Shown: positions 24,377 to 32,642 of the stretch, one piece after another | Numbering within the stretch: the stretch's first letter is position 1 | Layout: each line of letters opens with the position of its first letter | Assembly: GCA_023433945.1 (NCBI GenBank) | Contig: JAEYTP010000070.1 | Location: forward strand, 1-40,573 | DNA: 40,573 nt | Direction of reading: 5' to 3' | Source: Bacillota bacterium | GTDB taxonomy: Bacteria; Bacillota; Clostridia; Acetivibrionales; DSM-1351 | Notes under the pieces: model-generated | Database searches by the model: none | Told to the model about the DNA's origin: nothing | The model's input: only the letters and a program-made list of their open reading frames with translations | Program-made: the position numbers and the translations under genes

Positions 24377-26488
24377 CTAGATTTCTCGTATAGACAATGA
24401 ATCGGCTTTTTGAACAACAATTCCAATTATTAGCTTCCCTTCATTATATAATTCAGATAATTTTTTAAATACAGGTTCCAAAGAATACTTATCCATCATT
24501 GCTACTTCATCAAATAAAGCAATAACTTTCCTATTGTCTATTGAATTTAATTTACTCATTAAATAGGCGCACTGACTTTGTCCAGTTCCCATATCAGCAT
24601 ATCTAATAATTTTTTTTTCTTCAGTTAAGATATACTTATTTATTATATCAACATTACTAACCTTATATATCTTGTTAATGTGCCTAATTATACCTATTTT
24701 TTTCCCTAAATATAATGAAACAGCTTCATAATAATTATCCCTATTGGTTTCTTGTTGGGAAGCATCTAGTTTACCATCAATCATTTTTGAAATGTATTTA
24801 TTAAATGTCGTATACTTCTGATCAAGATTCTGACATGCTTTTACTATATTTGTAACCTCATTAACGTACGCCTGATATTTATGTGGTTTCCTATTTTTTG
24901 AAATACCTAATTCATATTCCTTAAACTCAATTATATTTCCTAGTTTAGCAAGTTGCTTTTCTTCTTGTTCAACCATTTCTTTTATCACGTCTATCTTAGT
25001 TAATAAGTTATCCTCAGACATATATTTTATATCTTCATAATCCGGTATGTTCTTAACTTCTTTAAATGCATACTCAATATCCTCATTACTTAAAAGGTTA
25101 ACTGCTTTTGTGGAGCATAATTTTTCATATGCTTTTAATTTCTTAAGAACTTCCTCCTTTTTGTAATATAATTTTTTTAAATCTTGCGTAATAAATGTCT
25201 CACTTATAGTATAGTCTTGTGATTTCTCATTAACCTTTAAGCATAATGGTAAAATTTCAGTTTCTACTAATGAGAGTGATTTGTTTACTTCACTAATTAA
25301 TTCAATGCAATATTTTGTGTCATCTGCAAGTTTAACCTCGTCCGCATACTTTGAATACTCTTTTTTTAGTATATCTATTATCTCACTAATATTTTTATTA
25401 AATCCTGGTATAAGGGTATCTTTATTGTGATAAGAATTCAGTAATTCTATGATTTTATTATACATATCAATTTGTTGGACTTTGTCCTTAGATATAACTT
25501 TTTTCTTCTTATCAACTAATAATTTTTGAACTGCACTAATAGTTTTCTTAGCATTAGTATCTACTGATTTATTTAGTAAAATATCTCTAAAGTCGATTTT
25601 TGACCATAAGGTAATAATGTCCCTTTCTCCACTTATTACGTTAGTAAGTAGTCTTGATAACTGAGTATGTATATCTATTAATTCGTCCACATACTTTTCT
25701 GCAAGTAAGAACTTTTTGTCTTGTTCAAATGTTATTCTCTTTTTTGTCTTTTTTAACTCACTTTCTTGTTCATCAATATGTTTAGTTATATTGTTTAACT
25801 CATACAAATAACTCCTATATAATTTAACATATGAATACCTTTCTAATATCTCTTTGTATTGTGTTTTATCATAAAGTTGGTTTTTAAGTTTATTAAATCT
25901 TTCCTTATAGTCTGCTATTTCATTTTCATCTTGTATTATCTGTTGAGGATTCTTTGAATTCTTAATTTCATTGAGCTGTCTCAGTACAAATTCTCTAAAC
26001 CCACTTAATTTAACTGAGATAAACTTTTGATTATCACGTATTGCATTAGTTAGCTCGTTAAGTCGTTGAATTGGATTCTCAGGAATATCATATATTAAAT
26101 TGTATTTTTCCTCCAGTAGCTCAGGTGAAATAATTTTTTTCTTTTCACCTATTATTTCATAACTTAAAATTTGTTGTGAATACATTTCTTTAGTAAGTAG
26201 TAAATGGTTTTCACCTGTATTAATTTCAATGGAAAAATCAATGTTTTGATAGCTAGAATCCATCAGAGATTGCATTTTTGATTTTAGAGATTGTTCAATA
26301 TCTGTTCTATTTAATCCGTTCATTCCTAAAGCTATTAAATTTAACAATGTACTTTTACCAGAAGAATTGGGTCCTTCTATATAAACTAATGAAGGTAGCT
26401 CAACTGGAATAACTCCAGGTTCAAAAACTACTATTTCATTTCCCTCATTTCTTTTTATATGGTATTGATACTTAATCAATCCGTTCAT
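24377..26488 (-). CDS. SMC/Rad50-like ABC ATPase
   Basis: A 703-residue ATPase with a split head. Walker A EGPNSSGKSTLLN is at residues 38-50. A long coiled-coil middle spans about 150-560 with many Lys/Glu heptads and no CxxC zinc hook. A degenerate signature YADMGTGQSQCAYLMSKL comes next, then Walker B KVIALFDEVAMMD near 660 and LIIGIVVQKADSL. This is RecF/SMC-type architecture without the zinc hook of Rad50. The start overlaps the small upstream gene by 17 nt behind GGAGGGG. With HerA and NurA it suggests a DNA-end processing machine that loads onto or resects foreign DNA. Confidence 0.85.
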   Translation of the reverse strand: MNGLIKYQYHIKRNEGNEIVVFEPGVIPVELPSLVYIEGPNSSGKSTLLNLIALGMNGLNRTDIEQSLKSKMQSLMDSSYQNIDFSIEINTGENHLLLTKEMYSQQILSYEIIGEKKKIISPELLEEKYNLIYDIPENPIQRLNELTNAIRDNQKFISVKLSGFREFVLRQLNEIKNSKNPQQIIQDENEIADYKERFNKLKNQLYDKTQYKEILERYSYVKLYRSYLYELNNITKHIDEQESELKKTKKRITFEQDKKFLLAEKYVDELIDIHTQLSRLLTNVISGERDIITLWSKIDFRDILLNKSVDTNAKKTISAVQKLLVDKKKKVISKDKVQQIDMYNKIIELLNSYHNKDTLIPGFNKNISEIIDILKKEYSKYADEVKLADDTKYCIELISEVNKSLSLVETEILPLCLKVNEKSQDYTISETFITQDLKKLYYKKEEVLKKLKAYEKLCSTKAVNLLSNEDIEYAFKEVKNIPDYEDIKYMSEDNLLTKIDVIKEMVEQEEKQLAKLGNIIEFKEYELGISKNRKPHKYQAYVNEVTNIVKACQNLDQKYTTFNKYISKMIDGKLDASQQETNRDNYYEAVSLYLGKKIGIIRHINKIYKVSNVDIINKYILTEEKKIIRYADMGTGQSQCAYLMSKLNSIDNRKVIALFDEVAMMDKYSLEPVFKKLSELYNEGKLIIGIVVQKADSLSIREI

Positions 26489-26621
26489 CTAATTTCCCCT
26501 CCAAAATAATTGTAAATATTTCTTCGTAATCAAGTCCTTCTTCAAGCATTTTAATTATATGTATTTCCAATTCATCACCAATTATTTTTGAATAAAAACC
26601 CATTAAATCTGTATCAACCAT
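26472..26621 (-). CDS. Small 49-residue operon protein between HerA and the SMC-like ATPase
   Basis: ATG at 26621 behind GGAGAATAATA opens a 49-codon frame starting MVDTDLMGFYSKIIGDELEI and ending LEGKLDERID. It overlaps the end of the HerA gene by 8 nt and the start of the ATPase gene by 17 nt, a tight packing that supports translation. The product is acidic and probably helical, and I recognise no family. It could be a small bridging subunit. Confidence 0.6.
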   Translation of the reverse strand: MVDTDLMGFYSKIIGDELEIHIIKMLEEGLDYEEIFTIILEGKLDERID

Positions 26622-28197
26622 TATTATTCTCCTTTTCTAAAACTCCCGAAAGCGATAGTGGAAACTTCACAGATTTAACTTGCGAAAGATTGTGTATTGA
26701 CACTGCTGCATAACCAGTTCGTAAATTTTCAATTTCATCTGGAGAAAAGTTAATACCATGCACTTTTGGGGATGTAATGTCTGTCTTAAAAAATATTTTA
26801 GTATTAATAACACTACTAAGTCCGGTAGGAATATCTGAGGGATTTTGAGATGAAAATATAACACCTATTTCTTGACTTCTCCCCGTCCTACAAATAGTAT
26901 CAATATCACCAAGTGTCTCTTTAGAACTTTCAGTATTATAAAACTGATGGACTTCATCAATTATTATTAGAATTGGAACATTTGATTTCTTCTGTGATTT
27001 TGCATCTACTATTCTATGGAGTAAATGCCTTAATAGGATTGAGCCAAATTCAACGCCTTTTTTGCCAGACACGTTAATAACGGACATCTTTCCAGGATAA
27101 AGAATATCATTATAATCGATTGTAATAGCCTGTTTATTATCAAAAAACTCACTAGCATTTACAAGATTTCTTAGAAGGTTATTGAAAGTGCCACTATGAA
27201 GAGTAATATCTGTAGATTCATCACCTCTGCTGTTCATTGTTCTAAAATGTCTTCCATCTTCCTCTGCTCTTGCAAAGTAATTAACGAAATCGTTGAAAGT
27301 AAAATCTGTATTATTTCTTTTTTTATTTTCTTGCCAATATCTAAAAATATTTGGTAGATTTTGTGCCCCGATATCAGAAATTCCCCTTATTAAGCCTGAT
27401 AATGCTTCCGGATCAATCTCTTTTACATCCATAGTTATACTTCTACATTTACTTACTGTAATATCAGGAGCTGTTTCAAACCCAATATTAGCTGGAAAAT
27501 ATACTGTAAAATTATCTATACCTCGTGGTTTAAAACATAAATTTTGCCATTCATTCAATACTTCCTTATTGTATGATTTTGTTGGCCTATCCATCATTAA
27601 AAAATCTACATCTTTAACGTTAACCGCTAAAACAGCACCATTCATTTCTTCAACAAAATACTGAGCTAAGTATTTAGATGCAACAGTTTTTCCACTACCA
27701 GTTTTACCACATATCAACATTTGATGATAAAACATATCTATAGGTAATCTTACAGTTATAGTCTTTAATTCTTCATCTGTTAATACTTGAGATCTATTTG
27801 AATAAATGGTTGATAACATTACTATTGGTCCATCTTTTGTTTTTTCATTTCCTAATGCAAATTCAATTTCATCTTGATTTGCCCTTCTTGCAATTGACTG
27901 CGATGGGATAAAGTCTATTAGTCCATCTTCCCTTTCATTAAGATCCCTAACTCTTTTAGCATAGATAATATTTTGGCACTTTTGATCTTGCCTTAAGGGG
28001 GACAGATTCATATCTATTACCATTGGTGATGGTGTATAAGGCTCACTCTGTAAGCTTTCATCAACCCTTAGTATAAATTTATTTTGTCCCCTTTCTACTG
28101 TTAAATAAGATCCTTTAGGCAATAAGCCAGGTGTATTGTTTTTTGAAACTAACTTTATATATCCTTTTTCTTCTCCTATGACTACCCATTTCATCAT
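26614..28197 (-). CDS. HerA-like DNA translocase ATPase
   Basis: About 527 residues. The N-terminal HAS-barrel (residues 5-60, WVVIGEEKGYIKLVSKN) precedes the FtsK/HerA ATPase core. Walker A is LICGKTGSGKTVASKYLAQY near 165, Walker B VPILIIIDEVHQFYN near 413, and a sensor region GVIFSSQNPSDIP follows. HerA forms a hexamer that pumps DNA and partners the nuclease NurA. Here NurA is the preceding gene, and its stop overlaps the HerA ATG (ATGA at 28197-28194). A GTG at 28203 is also in frame. Bacterial HerA proteins outside archaea are commonly parts of anti-phage systems. Confidence 0.9.
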   Translation of the reverse strand: MMKWVVIGEEKGYIKLVSKNNTPGLLPKGSYLTVERGQNKFILRVDESLQSEPYTPSPMVIDMNLSPLRQDQKCQNIIYAKRVRDLNEREDGLIDFIPSQSIARRANQDEIEFALGNEKTKDGPIVMLSTIYSNRSQVLTDEELKTITVRLPIDMFYHQMLICGKTGSGKTVASKYLAQYFVEEMNGAVLAVNVKDVDFLMMDRPTKSYNKEVLNEWQNLCFKPRGIDNFTVYFPANIGFETAPDITVSKCRSITMDVKEIDPEALSGLIRGISDIGAQNLPNIFRYWQENKKRNNTDFTFNDFVNYFARAEEDGRHFRTMNSRGDESTDITLHSGTFNNLLRNLVNASEFFDNKQAITIDYNDILYPGKMSVINVSGKKGVEFGSILLRHLLHRIVDAKSQKKSNVPILIIIDEVHQFYNTESSKETLGDIDTICRTGRSQEIGVIFSSQNPSDIPTGLSSVINTKIFFKTDITSPKVHGINFSPDEIENLRTGYAAVSIHNLSQVKSVKFPLSLSGVLEKENNNG

Positions 28198-29225
28198 TTC
28201 CACCCAAACCTTTCTTGATTCATTGTAGGCATTAATCCAAAATCATAAAAATACTTATTGATATCTGTCAATCTAATAAACTCTCTAGCAAATTTCTCAG
28301 CTATAGCAATTGGTCTTACTTGAGGATTCTGCTTATCTCCCTGAACTAAAAGTAAGTAATAGACCATATCAAGTATCTTATCAATCTCCTCTCGATATGC
28401 CTTAAATGTATCGATATGAAACTCAACTCTTTGTGGACTTAAGTCAAAGCATTTAAGATAGCAAAATATTTTTGAATTATTGGGATTGTTTTTATCAGTA
28501 TACTTAAAAAAATTAGTTCGTTGCCCACTATTTAAAAACCTATATGCCCAATGCAAATCAGAGTTATATTTATTTGAAAGATCGCTTATACTATCCGTAA
28601 CTAAATTACTGGAACTGTTTTTTACAAAGAAAATGGGAATAATATTTTTTTCAAGAAAATTATTTATTGCTCTTATCATGTAAGTATATACATCCCCACC
28701 AATAAGTGGACCATCAATAAGCAGAATAGAATTAGGCGGACAATACTTTGTCAAAAATTCAATTTTATCTATTATGTAATCTTTTTTGGAGTCAATATCA
28801 GGATCACTTGAATATTTTAAATGATTGGTATTTTGTAAAATGTCTTTTGATTTTGTGTAAAAATAAAATGTTAAATAACCTGTAGGAATGTAATCATTTT
28901 GTCCAATATAAACCATTGAGTGGGCTGTAAGATAAGCTATACCCTCCAAACAAGAAAACTTTACAATGGACTCATCATAAGCAACAACTTCTTTATTTTT
29001 AATTATATTAACTGTAGGATTTAAGTTAATTGCTTTTATTTCTTCAATAGGAGTTGTTAGTTGTCCATTGGTAGAAAACAAAACAGATTGCAAATCAATT
29101 TTAGAAACTGGTTGATTTGATGGCAAACTTATATTTACAGATTTCAAATCTTTTAATATGTCTACAAATTCCGACTGCAGCAAAAGTATATTACCATATT
29201 TGTTATTATCTACATTATCAAGCAT
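28194..29225 (-). CDS. NurA-domain nuclease
   Basis: A 343-residue protein read as NurA from position and motifs: an early catalytic Asp in VVAYDESIVKFSCLEGI, a second acidic box in NSILLIDGPLIGGDVYTYM, and a C-terminal YLLLVQGDKQNPQVRPIAIA segment. These match the RNase H-like NurA fold, in which Asp boxes bind manganese. NurA degrades or resects DNA when bound to HerA. It is the first gene of the operon, with GGAG seven bases before the ATG, and the next gene is HerA. Sequence divergence is large, so the family call depends partly on the HerA partner. Confidence 0.78.
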   Translation of the reverse strand: MLDNVDNNKYGNILLLQSEFVDILKDLKSVNISLPSNQPVSKIDLQSVLFSTNGQLTTPIEEIKAINLNPTVNIIKNKEVVAYDESIVKFSCLEGIAYLTAHSMVYIGQNDYIPTGYLTFYFYTKSKDILQNTNHLKYSSDPDIDSKKDYIIDKIEFLTKYCPPNSILLIDGPLIGGDVYTYMIRAINNFLEKNIIPIFFVKNSSSNLVTDSISDLSNKYNSDLHWAYRFLNSGQRTNFFKYTDKNNPNNSKIFCYLKCFDLSPQRVEFHIDTFKAYREEIDKILDMVYYLLLVQGDKQNPQVRPIAIAEKFAREFIRLTDINKYFYDFGLMPTMNQERFGWK

Positions 29226-29342
29226 TGTAATCTCCTGTCACTATATACAATTATCTCAAGTAATTAGTATTATTCAATCCTAGAGCTATTTAATACTATT
29301 ATATTATTTATCCGTATATTTTTCCATACTTTTCTATTTTTG

Positions 29343-29743
29343 TTAGGTATAACAACTTACTATTATGGAAAGATGTAGTTCTTCATCTGAATCTCGTGTA
29401 TCTATATTATCAGTCATGAAAAGTACACCGACTCCCATTTCTTTGAGTTTGCGGGTATATGTCAGAGTGTCAACTGTATTACGCGCAAAACGACTTACCT
29501 CTTTTGTAAGAAATGAATCAATTTTACCAATAGTAGCATCCTGTATCATACGATTAAAACCAGCACGTTTTTTATTGAAGTACCACTAATACCCTCGTCA
29601 TAATATACCTCACACATTACCCAATCATTGTGACTAGATATATACTCATTAAATTACTTAATCTGGCTTGACAAAGAATTAGTCTGGTCTTCTTTATCTG
29701 TAGATACACGACAATACGCAGCAACCTTTAGCTTGTCCTTAAT
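29343..29743 (-). pseudogene. Decayed serine recombinase, N-terminal domain only
   Basis: Reading on the minus strand gives KLKVAAYCRVSTDKEDQ with the nucleophile Ser, then an in-frame stop (QIK*FNEYI). After it come YYDEGISGTSI, a one-base loss in an A-run near 29574, then AGFNRMIQDA, FLTKEVSRFARNT and LFMTDNIDTRDSDEEL. It ends soon after, with no recombinase domain or zinc ribbon. It is closest to the right end of the element, the usual place for the integrase of such elements, so it may be the original recombinase, now lost. Confidence 0.85.
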
Positions 29744-30013
29744 AAAATTACCCCCAACAAAAGAGCAAAGAAGAATGAATATGAGTCAGAATACAAAAGA
29801 GTATACATGTACTGGTACAACAGACTTAGATTAACAAGGATATTTCAATACCCTCAGATGAAAAAGAATTTTTATGTTTTAAGTTTAAAGTTTTTTGCAC
29901 AGAAGCTAAGAGGAGAAAGAATTCTGTAAAAAAAGATAGTGCAGAATTTAGTGCATTTAATCAGTGGCTTTTTGAACAACAGGGTGCTGCTGATTCACTG
30001 ATGGGTAGATATT
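29744..30013 (+). pseudogene. Gene remnant, unknown
   Basis: On the plus strand an open stretch from about 29832 to 30021 reads IPSDEKEFLCFKFKVFC and ends QGAADSLMGRYFK before TAA, with no start codon in a sensible place and a stop just upstream. It looks like the 3' remainder of a larger gene whose 5' part is gone. No family recognised. Confidence 0.35.
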
Positions 30014-30750
30014 TTAAATAAGTTTAGTAAAAGGATTATATCTGTAAAGGGAAAATCTATTAAATCCATATATTTTACTACTTAAATTGAGAAAACTCAT
30101 GTATAACTTATTAAAATCGGCTGTTATGGCAAATTTGCTGCATTCACTTAAAGAAATCAAATAACCCTCTATTTCTATTTTGTAATTCTTATCCATATAT
30201 ATAACTCTATGATTCCCATTAATAATAGTGGTATCAACAAAGCTGTCTCCATTCATTATGATTATTGTAATTTTTGCTTTTTCTTCCACCAAGATATCAC
30301 TTTTTTGTAATCTTATAAAGTTATCATTATCATAAGTATCAAAATATTCATCATTTATTAGAGTGGTCAATTCTTTCGTCTGAGAAGTCACTTTCTTTAT
30401 TTTTGCTTTTTCAATATAACGAGCCAAATAGCTTATATTAATTATAAATGGTATTCTCAGTAGGCATTCTTGTTCACGTAAAATAATATGGATCTGTATA
30501 AATGTATCATATAATTCACAATTACGGCTTATAGTTTCGTATTCATTAAAATTTGGTAATAGAACTGCTTTCTCAAATTGAAGGCTTAACTTATTTAAAT
30601 AGTATTTGATATAATTTTCATTGGATATTGTTTTTTATAGTAATCTAAAATTTTATACTTAAAATCATAAAATGACGGTTTAATATTTTCACTGTCAAAC
30701 TTATACTTCTCATTAATTTGAATACTAATTTCATTAAAATCATTATGCAT
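30014..30750 (-). pseudogene. Unknown protein gene with a one-base frameshift
   Basis: An ATG at 30750 behind GGGGTTATAT opens MHNDFNEISIQINEKYKFDS and runs to an A6 tract near 30631-30636. Adding one base there continues into NENYIKYYLNKLSL and then the open frame that reaches 30014 and ends RYNPFTKLI. The combined product would be about 245 residues, with a beta-rich C-terminal half (ITIIIMNGDSFVDTTIINGN). No family recognised. The shift may be decay, a sequencing error in a homopolymer, or slippage. Confidence 0.6.
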
Positions 30751-31123
30751 ATATAACCCCACTGTTTTAATATATAGAAATCATGTTAAGTGATTGTTCA
30801 GCATATAGCCTAACCCCTTCAGGAACATATACCAGAAATAATCAGCATTTTGCTTTTTTGCTGTAACAATTGAATAGCTTTAGTTTAGACCTTTTGTGGT
30901 ACTCTTAAAAATAATCAATAGTATTTATAAAATTGCTTTCTCTAAAAGTCTTACCAGAAAAAATATCTGCTGACCTTGCTACAATAGAAAAACACGAGTC
31001 ATCTACTTCCAAATAATATCATATAATCCAACTTTATTCCAGTTTATGCTATAATTTTCTACATATTTGATAAAATGGTTAATTACTCAACTATCAACCT
31101 CTATCCGTTTCATCAACATACCA
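30751..31123. other. Right-end non-coding region of the element
   Basis: 373 bp with no intact gene. On the minus strand around 30905-31015 a 36-codon open piece (DDSCFSIVARSADIFSGKTF) ends with a stop but has no start, so it is probably another gene remnant. The last bases lead directly into the attachment core at 31124. Confidence 0.45.
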
Positions 31124-31131
31124 AAGGGTAT
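31124..31131 (+). other. Right attachment core of the cotJC element
   Basis: AAGGGTAT, identical to 10348-10355 and in the same codon phase of cotJC (AAG GGT AT). The sequence to its right is cotJC; the sequence to its left is element DNA. Confidence 0.85.
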
Positions 31132-31384
31132 CCTCACCGACATAGGTACAGAAGAGCTAGGGCATGTCGAAATGGTTTGTGCTATAGTGTATCAGCTCAC
31201 TCGTAATCTTACTATTGATCAGATTAAGGAAAGCGGCTTTGATACTTACTTTGTAGATCATACAACCGCACTCTATCCAATTGCTGCTTCTGGCTCACCA
31301 TTTACAGCAACTTACTTCCAGTCAAAGGGCGATGTATTTGCAGACCTGACAGAGGACTTAGCAGCAGATGGTACGATTGCATAA
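31124..31384 (+). pseudogene. cotJC: CotJC middle part, resuming after the element (3' end missing)
   Basis: From the core the frame reads KGILTDIGTEELGHVEMVCA, then IVYQLTRNLTIDQIKESG, YFVDHTTALYPIAASGSPFT and QSKGDVFADLTEDLAADGTIA, then a stop. This is CotJC sequence with the second pair of manganese ligands (Glu and His in GTEELGHVEM). An ATG at 31067 is in frame, but those codons are element DNA. Joined to the 5' part it would make a 140-residue protein, while the family has about 190. The last helix with the remaining Glu and His ligands is missing. Family members continue with Ala-Arg-x-Thr-Tyr; here RTT appears after GCA and two extra bases, so a second junction lies at about 31382. 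Confidence 0.9.
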
Positions 31385-31949
31385 GAACAACAAAGGGAAA
31401 AAACGACAAGGACAAGCCACCTGCCAAACGCTTAATTGCAATAGAATACTGTTATTTTTCACTCTCTCAAAAACACAAGGCAAAATTTTAAAATTATGAC
31501 CACCCGTAAAAAACGGATGGTCTATTCTGCCCCAATATAAGTTATTTGTTATTATCGTCCAGCGCCTAAAAGCGCTAGCTTTCACTTTGTTAAAGCTACA
31601 TTCTTGTTTGCCACTTCTATCGCCCACCCAGATTGGGGATAAAGGTTTTGCAGGACTTTACTAGTTGTTTTGTATATTTAAAAGCTATCCCAAAACCGTG
31701 TATTTTAAGGGTTTTTCATAGGCAGTCTATATGTAAGATGTTATATTATTTGGTATGATTTTATTGGAGTAGTACCCAAATAGTACCCAATTGTTTTTTG
31801 TAGTAAGTCCATCAAACTGTTTGTTAAAATATGGTTTTATTTTGTCAATCTACAATTCTAAGGCCATGAAATAAACTCTTATTTCTACCAAGCTACAAAA
31901 TGTCTTTTACATAACAAAGGTCACTGTCTATGGGAGTAAATTTGCCGTG
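31385..31949. other. Non-coding junction region, likely edge of a second mobile element
   Basis: No intact gene. It contains a hairpin at 31498-31522 (gaccacccg / cggatggtc), a smaller one near 31560 (agcgc / gcgct), and a direct repeat AGTACCCAA at 31771 and 31782 (11-bp period), of a kind often seen beside integrase genes. The third frame from 31385 reads RTTKGKNDKDKPPAKRLIAI and YCYFSLSQKHKAKF before stopping, which looks like the 3' end of a mobile-element gene, but I cannot name it. Confidence 0.45.
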
Positions 31950-32642
31950 TTAATTTTGTTGTGTGGTAGTAAAACGAAGCCCTAAATTGGTATGTCGTTT
32001 TAATGAATTAGAATCCATTTTTATATAGTCCCATGATTGTTTGTAATCGGTCATTATTGAAAAACCCGAGTGACAAATATAAGATATAAAGCCTTCTACA
32101 TCAGTTTTATATTGTTTTGCAAAATTAAATGAATCTCTTTCTTTTTCATCATTTGTGCTGTTTATTTTATTATGAAGTACATGATCTAAATTGCACGACA
32201 TATAATAAATCTGATAAGGTAATTTCCACATTTGGGTTATTGATGATAGTTTATTCAAATTTGAACACTTTTGGGTGTTTCTTTTTACGATTCCTTGTTT
32301 GTTTGGAGTTCTTATGTTATCCGTTGAATACACATGATCCAACAATGCATTATCTTCTATAACCAATTCTTCAGGAATATAGGCTCCATCTGTATCAACG
32401 ATATGAATAATTTCCTGAAAGTGAACTTGGGTAAAATGGTTCTCCTTTGCGTATTGCTTTATTGCATTACATACTTTGGTAATTATATTTGATGGTGTAG
32501 AGCCATTCTCGGTAGTAATATCACATCTCATTATATGAACATAAACTGTATTGCTATTATATATTTTACTTAAAATAACACCCAAAGCTTCTTCATCGGA
32601 CGGTCCTTCTACAATAATAAAAACTATTTTTTTACGTGCCAC
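31950..32642 (-). CDS. TOPRIM-like protein, AbiLii-type partner
   Basis: A protein of about 230 residues starting GTG at 32642 (ARKKIVFIIVEGPSDEEAL) inside the end of the ATPase gene. The opening IIVEGPSDEE and later IIHIVDTDGAYIPEEL are the Glu and DxD elements of a TOPRIM fold, a metal-dependent nuclease-like domain. An ATPase gene directly followed by a small TOPRIM gene is the layout of AbiL-type abortive infection systems and is related to OLD/Gabija logic. The frame is open further upstream to 32735, but those codons overlap the partner gene, and an AGGTGA site favours the GTG. Confidence 0.7.
   Translation of the reverse strand: MARKKIVFIIVEGPSDEEALGVILSKIYNSNTVYVHIMRCDITTENGSTPSNIITKVCNAIKQYAKENHFTQVHFQEIIHIVDTDGAYIPEELVIEDNALLDHVYSTDNIRTPNKQGIVKRNTQKCSNLNKLSSITQMWKLPYQIYYMSCNLDHVLHNKINSTNDEKERDSFNFAKQYKTDVEGFISYICHSGFSIMTDYKQSWDYIKMDSNSLKRHTNLGLRFTTTQQN

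Larger units (their letters stand above)
10348..31131 (+). mobile_element. Skin-like element interrupting cotJC (20,776 bp repeat unit)
   Basis: Bounded by AAGGGTAT direct repeats at 10348-10355 and 31124-31131. Both ends read into complementary, in-frame parts of the sporulation gene cotJC, which proves that the intervening DNA is inserted. It carries an intact large serine recombinase (18069-19727), a decayed serine recombinase (29343-29743) and a tyrosine recombinase (15174-16145). No phage capsid, tail or lysis genes and no conjugation genes are visible, so it is not an intact prophage or ICE. Cargo: MspI-like restriction-modification cluster, DUF262 protein, reverse transcriptase-nitrilase, and a NurA/HerA/SMC-like operon. 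Known skin-type elements leave host sporulation genes in the mother cell. That this one does so is inference from position. Confidence 0.9.

Noticed and set aside
10348..31131. Intact prophage
   Set aside because: No terminase, portal, capsid, tail or lysis genes are visible despite recombinases at several places.
31358..31627. 89-codon minus-strand frame across the cotJC break
   Set aside because: It runs into cotJC sequence on the opposite strand, and its residues (Cys/Phe-rich end) look like non-coding translation.
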